Positions 26,890 through 36,055 of a DNA stretch of 64,000 bases are shown here, one piece after another. Under the pieces are notes generated by a model. It searched no databases. It was not told where the DNA came from and saw only the letters and a list, made by a program, of their open reading frames with translations. How positions within the stretch are numbered: the stretch's first letter is position 1; each line of letters starts with the position of its first letter. Both the position numbers and the translations under genes were made by a program. The stretch spans positions 2,356,001 to 2,420,000 of the forward strand of contig NZ_CP080332.1 in assembly GCF_019456655.1 (NCBI RefSeq), written 5' to 3'. This stretch comes from Mycolicibacterium diernhoferi (GTDB lineage: Bacteria; Actinomycetota; Actinomycetes; Mycobacteriales; Mycobacteriaceae).

Positions 26890-28371
26890 CTATCGGACCG
26901 GCCATTGCAGCGCCTTGTGCTGCAGGTACTCGGCCAGGCCGTATTCACCGAACTCCCGGCCGATACCGCTGTCCTTGTACCCGCCGAACGGGGCGGCCGG
27001 ATTCAGTCCGCCACCACCACCGTTGATGACGACCATGCCGGTGCGCAGCCGGCGGGCGACCGCGGCGGCGCGCACCGGGTCCGCCGACCATACGCCGCCG
27101 GCCAGGCCGTACCGGCTGTCGTTGGCGATCCGCACCGCGTCGTCGTCATCGTCGAACGGGATGACCACGGCCACCGGGCCGAAGAACTCGTCCTGGGCGA
27201 TGCGCATGCTGTTGTCGACGCCGACGAACAGGGTCGGCTCCAGGAAGAAACCGCGGTCCAGGTGCGCGGGGCGCTTGCCGCCGTAGGCGATCTCGGCGCC
27301 CTCTTCGACGCCGACGGCGATCAGCTGCTCCACCCGCGCGCGCTGTACCTCCCGGATCAGCGGGCCCACCATGCTGGCCGGATCGGCCGGGTCCCCGACC
27401 GAGATGAAGCCGAGCACACCGGTGATGCGGGCCACCAGATCGTCGTGCAGCGACCGGTGCACCAGGATTCTGGTCTGTAGGGCGCAGCCTTGCCCGGCAT
27501 GTGTGATGAACCCTGCCAGAACGCTTTCCATCACATTGTCCAGGTTGGTGTCGTCGAGGATGATGTTCGCCGACTTGCCGCCCAACTCCAGGACGACCTT
27601 CTTGATGCCCTCCGCGCCCTGGGCGTACACCTTGCGGCCCACGGTGTCGGATCCGGTGAAGCTGACGAGGTCGACGCCGGGGTGGCGGGTGAGCCGCTCC
27701 CCGGCCGGGATGTCGCCGGTGACGATGTTCAGCACGCCCTGCGGAAGACCGGCGGCCTCGGCGATCTCGCCGAGGACCAGCGCTTCCAGCGGTGTGTACG
27801 GGGAGGACTTGAGCACCGCGGTGCACCCGGCCGCGAGCGCCGGGCCGAGCTTGGCCAGGTTGAGCAGGAACGGGAAGTTGAACGCGGTGATCAGCGCGGC
27901 GACGCCGTAGGGTTCGCGGACCACCATGCCCTGGCCGATGCCGTTGCCCATGATCGGGGCGACCGGATGCTCGAAGGGGAACTGGGGCAGGACCCGGTCC
28001 ACCATGTCGCGGAAATGGTCGATCGGTGTGCCGACCTGCAGCACCTCCGCCAGCATCCGGGTGGATCCGGCCTCGGTGATGTTCAGCTCGACCAGTTCGG
28101 CTCGCCGGCGGTCGAGTTCGTCGGCCATTGCGCCCAGGATGCGCCCGCGCTCTGCGGGTTTCATGGTCGGCCACGGACCGTCGTCGAAGGCGCGGCGGGC
28201 CGCCCCGACGGCGGAGTCGATATCGGCCGGGGTCGCCTGGGGCACCTCGGCGATGGTCTCCTCGGTGGCCGGGTTGAGCACTGCGATGGTCTCGTCACCG
28301 GCGCCGTCGGTCCAGGCCCCGTCAATGAACAGGCCGCGGGTGGTCGGCTTGGCTGACGTCGCTGAGCTCAT
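26890..28371 (-). CDS. Aldehyde dehydrogenase (NAD(P)+-dependent)
   Basis: 493-residue ALDH superfamily enzyme oxidising an aldehyde to the acid. The catalytic Cys296 lies in HAGQGC and the general base Glu262 in VLELGGKSAN; the cofactor motif FTGSDTVG is present. ATG 28371 follows aaggag. It is divergent from a GntR regulator across a ~110-base gap with paired TCAGCTGA sites, so it is the likely target of that regulator. Substrate unknown; in this island a side-chain aldehyde is plausible. Confidence 0.93.
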   Translation of the reverse strand: MSSATSAKPTTRGLFIDGAWTDGAGDETIAVLNPATEETIAEVPQATPADIDSAVGAARRAFDDGPWPTMKPAERGRILGAMADELDRRRAELVELNITEAGSTRMLAEVLQVGTPIDHFRDMVDRVLPQFPFEHPVAPIMGNGIGQGMVVREPYGVAALITAFNFPFLLNLAKLGPALAAGCTAVLKSSPYTPLEALVLGEIAEAAGLPQGVLNIVTGDIPAGERLTRHPGVDLVSFTGSDTVGRKVYAQGAEGIKKVVLELGGKSANIILDDTNLDNVMESVLAGFITHAGQGCALQTRILVHRSLHDDLVARITGVLGFISVGDPADPASMVGPLIREVQRARVEQLIAVGVEEGAEIAYGGKRPAHLDRGFFLEPTLFVGVDNSMRIAQDEFFGPVAVVIPFDDDDDAVRIANDSRYGLAGGVWSADPVRAAAVARRLRTGMVVINGGGGGLNPAAPFGGYKDSGIGREFGEYGLAEYLQHKALQWPVR

Positions 28372-28427
28372 TCGAATTCTCCTTGATTCCGGGCACTGAG
28401 TAAGATCATTTGGGTAATGGGGAGAGT

Positions 28428-28448
28428 TCAGCTGATGATCTCAGCTGA
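28428..28448. promoter_or_regulatory. Paired TCAGCTGA sites, candidate GntR operator
   Basis: Two copies of the palindrome TCAGCTGA (28428-28435 and 28441-28448), separated by TGATC, in the gap between the leftward aldehyde dehydrogenase and the rightward GntR gene. A TAAGAT -10 candidate (28401-28406) lies just left. Autoregulatory binding by the GntR protein is the simplest reading. Confidence 0.5.
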
Positions 28449-28480
28449 GCGGCCGTGAGCGTCGAGGATTGGACTATCGG

Positions 28481-29272
28481 ATGAACTCGGTGAACCGGCC
28501 GAACGGCACGAAACTGGTGCGCGTGCCGAAAACAGCTGAGCTCATTGCCGATCAGCTGCGCAGCAGCATCGTGCGCGGGGTGCTGAAGAAGGGTGATGCG
28601 CTGCCCACCGAGGTGGAGCTGGTCAAGCAGTTCGGGGTGTCGCGGCCCACCCTGCGCGAGGCGTTCCGCATCCTGGAGAGCGAATCCCTGATCGTGGTGC
28701 GCCGCGGGTCGCGCGGCGGCGTGCTGGTGTCCTCGCCGGAGATCTCGGTCGCGGCACGCGATTTCGGCCTGTTGCTGCAGATGTCGGGTACCACGCTGGC
28801 CGACGTCTACACGGCGCGCCGGGTGTTCGAACCGGCGGCCGCCGAGATGCTGGCGCGGCGTGCGACCGCTGAGGACGTGTCCGAACTGCGTGCTGCGGCA
28901 GGGGCTTTGGCGGTGCTGGTCAATGAGGGCACCGAGCAGGCGGACTTCGGTGAATGGTCGGCCGCGGCGTTCCGGTTTCACGACGTGATCCTGGAGCGGG
29001 CCGGGAACACCACCATGATGCTGTTCGGCGCGGTACTGCGCGAGGTCGTCACCCGGCACATGGCGCAGGCGGTCGCCCGCTCCACCGACCACGCCGAGAT
29101 CGAGAAGCAGTTCAAGCACACCATCCGGACCTTCAACAAGTTCATCGTCCTCGTCGAGGCCGGTGATGTGGACGGCGCCCGCGATCTGTGGTCCGGCCAC
29201 ATGGACCGTGCCGGTCGCAGCATGCTGTGGGGTGAACTGGCCACCGAGACGGTCCTCGACCTCTACACCTGA
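28481..29272 (+). CDS. GntR-family regulator, FadR/FCD subfamily
   Basis: 263-residue transcription factor. N-terminal winged helix (LIADQLRSSIVRGVLKKGDALPTEVELVKQFGVSRPTLREAFRIL), then an FCD ligand-binding domain with His residues (RFHDVILE, FKHTIRTFNK). FCD domains bind small organic acids through a metal. The ATG at 28481 is favoured over an in-frame TTG at 28469 because cgagga is then well spaced. Probably controls the divergent aldehyde dehydrogenase and itself. Confidence 0.9.
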   Translation: MNSVNRPNGTKLVRVPKTAELIADQLRSSIVRGVLKKGDALPTEVELVKQFGVSRPTLREAFRILESESLIVVRRGSRGGVLVSSPEISVAARDFGLLLQMSGTTLADVYTARRVFEPAAAEMLARRATAEDVSELRAAAGALAVLVNEGTEQADFGEWSAAAFRFHDVILERAGNTTMMLFGAVLREVVTRHMAQAVARSTDHAEIEKQFKHTIRTFNKFIVLVEAGDVDGARDLWSGHMDRAGRSMLWGELATETVLDLYT

Positions 29273-29295
29273 CCCCTGCACTTCCGGCACGACGC

Positions 29296-30504
29296 TCACC
29301 CCAGCGCGCCGCTGTCCCGCAGCGCGCTGATGTCATCCCAGCTCCAGCCGCTCTCCAGCAGCACCTCCTCGGTGTGCTGGCCGAGTTCGGGGGCCGGGCC
29401 GGCCGGGGCGCCCGGGGTGCCGTCGAACTGATACGGCGGGGACACCAACCGGAACGGGCGGCCGTCGGCGCCGGTCACGGTCGGCAGGTAGCCGTTGTCG
29501 GCGACCTGCGGGCTGTCGCAGAGTTCGTCGAATGTCGCTGCCGCGGACCAGACTCCGGAGAAACCGGCCAGGGCCTGCTTCCACTCGTCGAGGTTGCGGG
29601 CGCCGAACGTCTTGTCCAGTTCGGCGACACACGCCTCCCGGTTCACGAAGCGCTGCACGGCGTCGACGAAGCGGTCGTCGGCGGTCAGGTCCGGGCGGCC
29701 GAGCAGTTCGCACAGTTCAGCCCAGTACCGGTCGGCCTGCAGGCAGACCAGATTCAGCCACCGGTCGTCGGAGGTGCGGTAGGCGTTGACGATCGGGTTG
29801 GGCGCATCGTGGCGTTGCGGGCGGGGAATCTCGCCGCCACCGGCCGCGCTGGCCGCGATGTCCGGACTCATGGTCCACATCCCGGTGTTGAGCAGCGAGA
29901 CGTCGACCACGCCGCCCTGGCCGGTGCGCTCGCGCCGGAACAGCGCCATGGCCACCGCGCCGGCCAGCGCGCTGGAGCCCTGCAGGTCGAAGAATGCGGC
30001 GGGCTGCGACGCCGGGGCCGCGGCGCCGGGGGAGGTGAGTTTGTTCTGTACCCCCGCCGCCGACCAGGCGGCGGCGGCATCGAATCCGCCGACATCGGCC
30101 TTGGCGCCGACACTGCCCCATCCGGTTCCGCGCACGTAGATCAGCCGGTCGTTGTCGGCGCGCAGATCGTCGACGTCGATGCCGAGCTTGGTGCGGACCT
30201 TGGGCAGATAACTGGTCAAGAACACGTCCGCGGACTCGGCCAACTGCAACAGGGTGGACCGGCCGTCGGGTGACGTCAGGTCCAGGGTGATGCTGCGCTT
30301 TCCCCGATTCGGCACCTGCAGAAAGGGATTGGGGGCCGAATCGTCGGCGTTGATGGCGTTGCGCAGCGCTCGCTGTGGGTCTCCGGTGGGGGGCTCCACC
30401 TTGATCACATCGGCGCCGAGATCGGCCATGATGGCCCCGGCCCCGGGCACGAACGTCCACGCCGCGACCTCGACGACGCGCACCCCTTCGAACGGTCCGG
30501 TCAC
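29296..30504 (-). CDS. CaiB/BaiF-type CoA-transferase
   Basis: 402-residue class III CoA-transferase. MADLGADVIKVEPPTGDP is the N-terminal signature and the candidate catalytic Asp is in GGFDAAAAWSAAG. GTG at 30504 is chosen because gaggag lies seven bases upstream; the frame continues upstream to 30549 without a better site. Points away from the CrtC-like gene's start, 48 bases downstream of its stop, so the two may be co-transcribed. Confidence 0.87.
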   Translation of the reverse strand: MTGPFEGVRVVEVAAWTFVPGAGAIMADLGADVIKVEPPTGDPQRALRNAINADDSAPNPFLQVPNRGKRSITLDLTSPDGRSTLLQLAESADVFLTSYLPKVRTKLGIDVDDLRADNDRLIYVRGTGWGSVGAKADVGGFDAAAAWSAAGVQNKLTSPGAAAPASQPAAFFDLQGSSALAGAVAMALFRRERTGQGGVVDVSLLNTGMWTMSPDIAASAAGGGEIPRPQRHDAPNPIVNAYRTSDDRWLNLVCLQADRYWAELCELLGRPDLTADDRFVDAVQRFVNREACVAELDKTFGARNLDEWKQALAGFSGVWSAAATFDELCDSPQVADNGYLPTVTGADGRPFRLVSPPYQFDGTPGAPAGPAPELGQHTEEVLLESGWSWDDISALRDSGALG

Positions 30505-30552
30505 TGGCTGCTCCTCATCGATCGTTGTCCTCATCTGGGCCGGCCGCACCGT

Positions 30553-31638
30553 TCAGTGCACGGCCTGCAGTGCCGCACGCATGCGGGCGAAGTGCTTCGG
30601 GTGCCAGATGTCCTGGTCCTCACCCCAGCCGATCCGGCCGTCGAACTCCCACCGCATCAGCGCGGTACTGCCCCCGCCGTGCTCGCAGATGTGGCTGACG
30701 GTGAACCCCTCGGCGTCCATGCGGCGCCCGGTCACATCGGTCAACCGCACCTGCATGTGCGCGCTCCAACCGGTCAGCGGGTGGCGGTAGTTCTTCATCC
30801 GGCTGGTGGTCTTGTCCAGCAGTTCGAAGTGTCCGTCGCGCAGCAGCCAGCCGTGGTTGAGCGGTGACCAGCCCGCCGCGTCCCCGTCGGCGACCCGGGC
30901 GAACGCCAGGAATCCGGCGTCGGCACCGGCGTGGCCGAAGATGTACTGGATGCGGCCGCGTCCGCGCTCGCGTTCGATCTCGCGCCAGCGGGGTCCGCCG
31001 GGATGGCGCACCCGGTCGGTGTCGCCGGCGCCGGAGGGTGTGGCGCCGGCCGGGCGCGGGGCGCCGCGCGGTGCCCAGGACCGGTCCCGGATCGAATAAC
31101 AGTCGATCGGGAGGCGCTCCCCGGCCAGCACCAGCTCGCCGGTGACGTGCCCGAGCTGGTCGAGGTGCGCATGCTCCATGAACGGTGGTTCACCGGGGGT
31201 GTAGCGGCGTGGATCGTGTACCCCGTCGAAGTGCAGGCGGATTTCGAAATCTGCTGCCGGATCGCTGAATTCGATCTGGTACTCGCGCAGTGGCCGGAGC
31301 ATCCGGACACTGAACCCCCCTGCGGGGATGGCGATGTCACGCAGATCCGGGGCCGGATTGTCCAGCGGCACATCGGTGACCATCCGGAAGTAGCGCAGAT
31401 CCTGCGGGGTGGCGCCGCTGGGATCCCAGACGTACACCCGCCAGGTGACGGTGCCGCGGGTGGTGTGGAAGGTGGCGTGCAACCACCCGCCGATCCTGCG
31501 CTCCGGGATGTTGAACGACCACCAGGTGGTCTCGGCCCAATACGGGTCGTCGTCCGGAGCTGGATGGAACTGGTCGTCGGCCGGCAGGAAGGGGGTGTCG
31601 GCGGTGACCACCGTGCCCGGTGCGGCTGCGCGAACCAT
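30553..31638 (-). CDS. Lipocalin/CrtC-like protein of unknown function
   Basis: 361-residue protein, predicted all-beta. It looks like the two-part lipocalin-type families (DUF7064/DUF7065) related to hydroxyneurosporene synthase CrtC: an N-terminal block with WWSFNIPERRIGGWLHATF and a C-terminal block with WSAHMQVRLTDVTG and RWEFDGRIGWGEDQDIW. CrtC hydrates an isolated double bond in a carotenoid, and a hydrophobic-ligand or hydratase role here is inference only. ATG 31638 follows agggtgg; a GTG at 31647 is possible. Confidence 0.65.
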   Translation of the reverse strand: MVRAAAPGTVVTADTPFLPADDQFHPAPDDDPYWAETTWWSFNIPERRIGGWLHATFHTTRGTVTWRVYVWDPSGATPQDLRYFRMVTDVPLDNPAPDLRDIAIPAGGFSVRMLRPLREYQIEFSDPAADFEIRLHFDGVHDPRRYTPGEPPFMEHAHLDQLGHVTGELVLAGERLPIDCYSIRDRSWAPRGAPRPAGATPSGAGDTDRVRHPGGPRWREIERERGRGRIQYIFGHAGADAGFLAFARVADGDAAGWSPLNHGWLLRDGHFELLDKTTSRMKNYRHPLTGWSAHMQVRLTDVTGRRMDAEGFTVSHICEHGGGSTALMRWEFDGRIGWGEDQDIWHPKHFARMRAALQAVH

Positions 31639-31657
31639 GGCAGCCACCCTACCGTAA

Positions 31658-31679
31658 AGGATACTTATTTAGTTGATAC
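31658..31679 (-). promoter_or_regulatory. Promoter region upstream of the CrtC-like gene
   Basis: Leftward -10 candidate TATCCT (complement of 31658-31663) seven bases before a start site near 31650. The core GGATACTTATT (31659-31669) resembles the 15090 site, and GATACTT is directly repeated at 31660 and 31674. The relationship to the island operator is weaker here (about 9 of 13 specified positions). Confidence 0.4.
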
Positions 31680-31834
31680 TTCGTGAGGTTGAACTGTGCC
31701 GCTGTTCCGGCGGGAAGCCGAACGGCGATTCCTGGGCGAGGCCGGCCGGCAGGCGTCCGTCCCGGTCGAAGATCTGACCCGAGTAGACGCACTGGGCAAG
31801 AGTGGGACGCCGTCGGCAGCAAGAAGGGAACAGC

Positions 31835-32104
31835 ATGCGTACCAACGGATTATGGGCTCTGGTGACCGGTGCGTCCTCCGGGCTGGGGCGGGCGCCGGCC
31901 ACCCGACTGGTCGAGGAGGGCGCCGCGGTGGTGCTGGTGGATCTGCCCAGCTCCGAGGGCGAGAAAGTGGCCGCCGAACTCGGTGAAGGGGCGAGCTTCG
32001 CACCGGCCGACGTCACCGACACCGAGGCCGCCCTGGACGCCATGCTGGCCCGGTTACGCGACGACATCCGACTGGACGGGGCGCTGCGGATGGCGTCCCG
32101 CTAG
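31835..32104 (+). pseudogene. Internally deleted short-chain dehydrogenase
   Basis: 89-codon frame starting MRTNGLWALVTGASSGLGRA after a good aagaaggga site. It begins as a classical SDR of the HSD10-like kind: TGASSGLG cofactor motif and LVDLPSSEGEKVA, FAPADVTD. The last dozen residues (IRLDGALRMASR) are the C-terminus of the same family, normally ~255 residues. The middle, with NAG, catalytic Ser and YxxxK, is gone, and the two ends are joined in frame. No catalytic SDR can result. Unlike the 7565 relic the frame is intact, so a small protein could still be made. Confidence 0.75.
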
Positions 32105-33672
32105 ACCTGGCGACCGGATCCGGCCCAATAGGAATCGCGGATCTGCCGTTTGATCAGCTTGCCGGTCTCGGTGCGGGGCAGTGCGGTGTCGAAGTCGACG
32201 CTGCGCGGGCACTTGAACCCGGACAGCCGGGCCCGGCAGAACGCGATGATGTCCTCGGCGAGCGCCTCGGAGGGTTCGACACCGTCGACCGGTTCGACCA
32301 CGGCCTTGACCTGCTCACCCCACTCCGGGTCGGGGATGCCGATCACCGCGACGTCACCGATCGCCGGATGGCCGGCCAGCACCCCCTCCACCTCGGCGGG
32401 GTAGATGTTGACCCCGCCGCTGATGATCATGTCCTTGGCGCGGTCGCAGATGAACAGGTAGCCGTCCTCGTCGAGATAGCCGACATCGCCGATGGTGAAG
32501 GCCGATCCGCGGTGCACCGATGCGGTGAGTTCGGCATCGTTGCGATACTCGAAGCTCTGGCCGTCGGTGCGGTCGATGTAGACGTCGCCGATGGCGTTGG
32601 GCGGCAACGGCCGGCCCTCGTCGTCGAGGATGAGCACCCGCACCCCGCGCACGGGGCGCCCGACGGTGCCCGGCTTCTCCAGCCAGCGATGGGGTTTGGC
32701 GATCGTGGCCGCGCCCTCGGTACCGCCGTAGGTCTCCCAGATCACCGGGCCCCACCAGGCCATCATGTCCCTTTTGATCTCCGGCGGGCAGGGTGCCGCG
32801 GAGTGCACGATGCTGCGCAGGCTGGACGCGTCGTAACGGTCGCGGACCTGCCGGGGGAGTTTGAGCATCCGGACGAACTGGGTGGGCACCATGTACGCGG
32901 TGGTCACCGCGTACCGCTCGATGGCGGCCAGGGTCCGCTCGGCGTCGAATCTGCCCAGGATGGCCAGCGCCTGACCGACGTTCAGCGCACCCAGATAGAA
33001 GCTCTGGCAGCCCGCGTGATGCATGCCGGTGGACACCAGGTGCACACCGTGCAGCGGCTGGAAGTCGAATGCGCGCCCGAAGATCGCCATCGCGTGGGCG
33101 GCCTCGGAGGGGTCGCGCCCGTCCAGCGCGCGGACGATGCCCTTGGGCTTGCCGGTGGTCCCCGACGAGTACCGGATGGAGTCGCCCTGCCGGCGGTCGG
33201 CGGGCGGGGTGTCGGGGTGCCCGGCCAAAAAGTCGGCCTCGGTGACGAACCCGCCCGGCGCGCTGCGACCACCGCCGAGGACGATCCGCAGCCCGGCCCC
33301 GGCGGTGCCGGCGGTCGCGAAACTGTCCAGGTGGTCGACATGGGTGACCAGGGCCGTGGCCCCCGAATGGTCCAGGATCGAGGCGAACTCGTCGCCGGCC
33401 AGCGCGGTGTTGAGGGTCAGGTAGCGCAACCCGATCTCGGTGGTCGCGAGCTGCCAGATCACCGCATCGACGTCATTGGGCAGCGCGTAGGCCACCACAT
33501 CCCCGTCGCTCAGGCCCTGCGCGCGCAGCGCATTGGCCACCCGGTGCGCCGCGGCGGCCAGCTCGCCGAAGGTCAGGGTGCGGCCGCTGGGGGATGCGAC
33601 GACGGCCGGCGCGGCCGGGTGATCCTCGGCGATCCACCACACGCCGAGGCGCTGATCCCACGGATGCTGCAT
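32101..33672 (-). CDS. Acyl-CoA synthetase (FadD-like)
   Basis: 523-residue ANL-superfamily ligase forming acyl-CoA from acid, ATP and CoA via an acyl-AMP. Motifs: P-loop YSSGTTGKPKG, adenylation-site YGGTEGAAT, hinge FICDRAKDMIISGGVNIYP, and catalytic Lys in PRTETGKLIKR. ATG 33672 follows gggagg. The stop overlaps the convergent SDR relic by four bases. A promoter with a TACTGT -10 lies just upstream. Confidence 0.93.
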   Translation of the reverse strand: MQHPWDQRLGVWWIAEDHPAAPAVVASPSGRTLTFGELAAAAHRVANALRAQGLSDGDVVAYALPNDVDAVIWQLATTEIGLRYLTLNTALAGDEFASILDHSGATALVTHVDHLDSFATAGTAGAGLRIVLGGGRSAPGGFVTEADFLAGHPDTPPADRRQGDSIRYSSGTTGKPKGIVRALDGRDPSEAAHAMAIFGRAFDFQPLHGVHLVSTGMHHAGCQSFYLGALNVGQALAILGRFDAERTLAAIERYAVTTAYMVPTQFVRMLKLPRQVRDRYDASSLRSIVHSAAPCPPEIKRDMMAWWGPVIWETYGGTEGAATIAKPHRWLEKPGTVGRPVRGVRVLILDDEGRPLPPNAIGDVYIDRTDGQSFEYRNDAELTASVHRGSAFTIGDVGYLDEDGYLFICDRAKDMIISGGVNIYPAEVEGVLAGHPAIGDVAVIGIPDPEWGEQVKAVVEPVDGVEPSEALAEDIIAFCRARLSGFKCPRSVDFDTALPRTETGKLIKRQIRDSYWAGSGRQV

Positions 33673-33700
33673 CAAACCTCCCGCTGTCCAATTAGATAGA

Positions 33701-33706
33701 ACAGTA
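33701..33706 (-). promoter_or_regulatory. Predicted -10 of the acyl-CoA synthetase
   Basis: TACTGT on the minus strand, with a start site about seven bases on and a 20-base leader holding gggagg. The surrounding GGATACTGTTCT resembles the leftward promoter of the DUF35 gene (TACTGTTCT). Confidence 0.45.
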
Positions 33707-33758
33707 TCCTCAATCGAGGTTTCGGGGAAGGGTGATCGCCCGATCGGCCGGGTTGGTG

Positions 33759-35207
33759 TCAGATGGTTTCGGGTGCGGTCTCGGTCATGTGGGCGCGCAT
33801 GCGCATGACCGCCAGTTCGGAGTCGCCTGCCAGCAGCGCGTCGGCGATGCCGCGGTGTGCCGGTCCCACCACCGCGGGCAGGGATTCGGACATGGCGCTC
33901 AGCCGCGGATCCCCGCCGGCGACCTGTTCGAAGAACTGCCAGCCCAGCCGCATGGTGACCCGATGCAGCAGTTCGATCGCGCTGTTGCCGGTGAGCGCGC
34001 CGAGCATGGAGTGAAAGTCCTCATCGCTGCCGAACGCCTGGGCCACACCATGTTCGGCCTCGGCGCGCAGGGCCGCCTCGATCTGCTCGGCGTACCCGGC
34101 GGGGTCGGCCGCGGTGCGGATCCGGTCGGCCGCCCGGGCCACCACGGCCAGCTCGAGGCCGGTGCGCAGTTCCAGGATGTGGCGCAGCGAGACCCCGCGG
34201 CGGCGCAGATAGATCGCGATGATGTCGGTCAGCGCGGCCATGTCGGGCTCGGCGACGAACAGCCCGCCGCCCGGGCCACGCCGGGTCACCGCGATCTGGT
34301 GGTACTCCAGGATCCGGATCGCCTCGCGCACCACGGCCCGGCTCGCCTGGTGCTGTTCCATCAGGCTGGCCTCGGAGCCGACGAACGTGCCCGGGGTGGC
34401 CCCGGAATGCGCGATCCAGGTGAAGATCTCGCGGGCCAGCGCCTCGCCTCGCTTGTCGCCGATCGCCCCGGTCAACGCGACGGTCGGGTCCAGGCGCTGC
34501 ACCGTGCCGGGCTGATTCCGGATGTACTCGGCCTCGGCGCTCAGGTGCCGCTTCATCCGCTCGCGGGCCAGGCCCGCATCGTTGGTCAGGATGGCCCGCG
34601 CGATCGCGTCGTGGGCATGGCGCACATCATCGGCCAGACCGTCGGGGCGGGTGACGTGCTCGTCGAAGTACAGGTTGCTGACCCGGCTGAACGTCTCGAC
34701 GAACAGCTCCAGCAGCGGGTTGGCCGTCAGCTCGGCGAGTTGGCGGTGCAGCAGCCGGGCGTTGGTGGCGGTGCCGGCCGCCTCGCGTTCCAGGGTGTCG
34801 CGCACCGCGGCGATGTCGGCCTCCCCGGCCCGCCGGGACGCGATCTCGGCGACCAGTTCCTCCAACAGGATTCGGGAATCGAAGATCTCGTCGAGGGTGG
34901 CACCCACCCGCAGCAGATAGATCACCGCGGGCCCGATCACGGCGTCGATGTCGGGTTCGCTGATCACCAGACCACCGCCGGTACCGCGCCGCATCCGCGC
35001 CACATGCTGGTGCTCGACCAGCCTGATCGCCTCGCGCAGCACGGCGCGGCTGACCCCGTAGCGTTCCAGCAGTTCGGTCTCCGAACCGAGCACCTGCCCG
35101 ACGGGCCAGCCGAGCTCGATGACGTCGGCGACGATCTGCTCGGCGGCCCGGCCGGCCAGCTTGGCCCGGCGCGAATCGACCCGGGGCGCGATCAGTTCGG
35201 GGCTCAC
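33759..35207 (-). CDS. Tandem double GntR/FCD regulator
   Basis: 482-residue protein made of two complete GntR-FCD modules in one chain. First module: winged helix with SETELLERYGVSRAVLREAIRLV (about 40-65), GTGGGLVISEP, then FCD. Second module starts about 245: SEASLMEQHQASRAVVREAIRILE, RGPGGGLFVAEP, second FCD to the end. Single GntR/FCD proteins are ~230 residues and dimerise; this one would be an intrachain pseudo-dimer with two different DNA heads and two effector pockets. GTG start five bases after the enoyl-CoA hydratase stop, so translationally coupled. Candidate controller of the shared island operator (inference). Confidence 0.9.
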   Translation of the reverse strand: MSPELIAPRVDSRRAKLAGRAAEQIVADVIELGWPVGQVLGSETELLERYGVSRAVLREAIRLVEHQHVARMRRGTGGGLVISEPDIDAVIGPAVIYLLRVGATLDEIFDSRILLEELVAEIASRRAGEADIAAVRDTLEREAAGTATNARLLHRQLAELTANPLLELFVETFSRVSNLYFDEHVTRPDGLADDVRHAHDAIARAILTNDAGLARERMKRHLSAEAEYIRNQPGTVQRLDPTVALTGAIGDKRGEALAREIFTWIAHSGATPGTFVGSEASLMEQHQASRAVVREAIRILEYHQIAVTRRGPGGGLFVAEPDMAALTDIIAIYLRRRGVSLRHILELRTGLELAVVARAADRIRTAADPAGYAEQIEAALRAEAEHGVAQAFGSDEDFHSMLGALTGNSAIELLHRVTMRLGWQFFEQVAGGDPRLSAMSESLPAVVGPAHRGIADALLAGDSELAVMRMRAHMTETAPETI

Positions 35208-35211
35208 GGCA

Positions 35212-36048
35212 TCACCGGTAGACCGGCGCTCCGTTGCGGCGGGGCGTGGCCCGGCGCTCGTCCAGTGGCGGGTTGCCGATATGGGTATAGGCCATCCCGT
35301 TCTGCAGCGCGGTCGACCTCGTCATGTCCAAAGACTCCCATATCGCCCGGACGCTGCCTTGAATGGCCGTCGGACTGCGTGTGGCGATGGACGCCGCGAT
35401 GGCCTGCGCGCGGTCCCACAGGGCGTCGCGGGCGACCACCTCGGACACCAGGCCGATGCGCAGCGCGGTCGCCGCCGAGATGCGCTCCTCGGTGCCCATC
35501 AGGGCCCAGCGCAGCACCTCGCCGAGTGGAACGCCGCGGTGCAGCATCCCGATCGGTTCCAGCGCCGAGACGATGGAGGCGTTGGCGTGCGGGTCGAAGA
35601 ACGAGGCCTCCTCCGAGCAGATGATGATGTCGGATTCGTTGAGCAGGTACTGGGCGCCGCCGGCGGCGAATCCGTGGACCGCGGTGACGACCGGCTTCCA
35701 GCACCGGTGATGCAGCTTCGGCGAGATGACCGTGCCCGGGTCGAAGGTGTTCCAGATGTTGGTCCGGAAGAACCAGCTGCCATCACCTTTGACGTCCACG
35801 CCGGTGCAGAAGGCCTTGTCCCCGGCGGCCCGCAGCACCACCGCATGGATGTTGTCGGTGTCGCGCACCGTCTGCCACGCCCAGGCCAGTTCGCGGGCCA
35901 TCTGCCCTGATATCGCATTCATGGCGTCCGGCCGATTCAGGGTGATCGTCGCGACATGGTCGTCACCGACGGCGAACTCGATGTGCTCCAAGGTGACCGG
36001 ATCGATTCCCTCGGTGTGCAGATCATCATGGGGGGTAGCGGAAATCAT
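35212..36048 (-). CDS. Enoyl-CoA hydratase/isomerase family protein
   Basis: 278-residue crotonase-fold enzyme. Conserved segments: ITLNRPDAMNAISGQMAREL, DKAFCTGVDVKGDG (oxyanion-hole region) and VHGFAAGGAQYLL. The acidic residues of classical hydratases are not clearly both present, so another crotonase reaction is possible. ATG 36048 is chosen because a TACACT -10 (complement of 36056-36061) stands exactly seven bases upstream, predicting a leaderless mRNA. Confidence 0.87.
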   Translation of the reverse strand: MISATPHDDLHTEGIDPVTLEHIEFAVGDDHVATITLNRPDAMNAISGQMARELAWAWQTVRDTDNIHAVVLRAAGDKAFCTGVDVKGDGSWFFRTNIWNTFDPGTVISPKLHHRCWKPVVTAVHGFAAGGAQYLLNESDIIICSEEASFFDPHANASIVSALEPIGMLHRGVPLGEVLRWALMGTEERISAATALRIGLVSEVVARDALWDRAQAIAASIATRSPTAIQGSVRAIWESLDMTRSTALQNGMAYTHIGNPPLDERRATPRRNGAPVYR

Positions 36049-36055
36049 GGAAATC

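Noticed and set aside
33690-33712. KstR-like cholesterol repressor site (AGAAC half-site)
   Set aside because: Only one TAGAAC half is present; the matching GTTCTA half is missing here and at 43533-43542.
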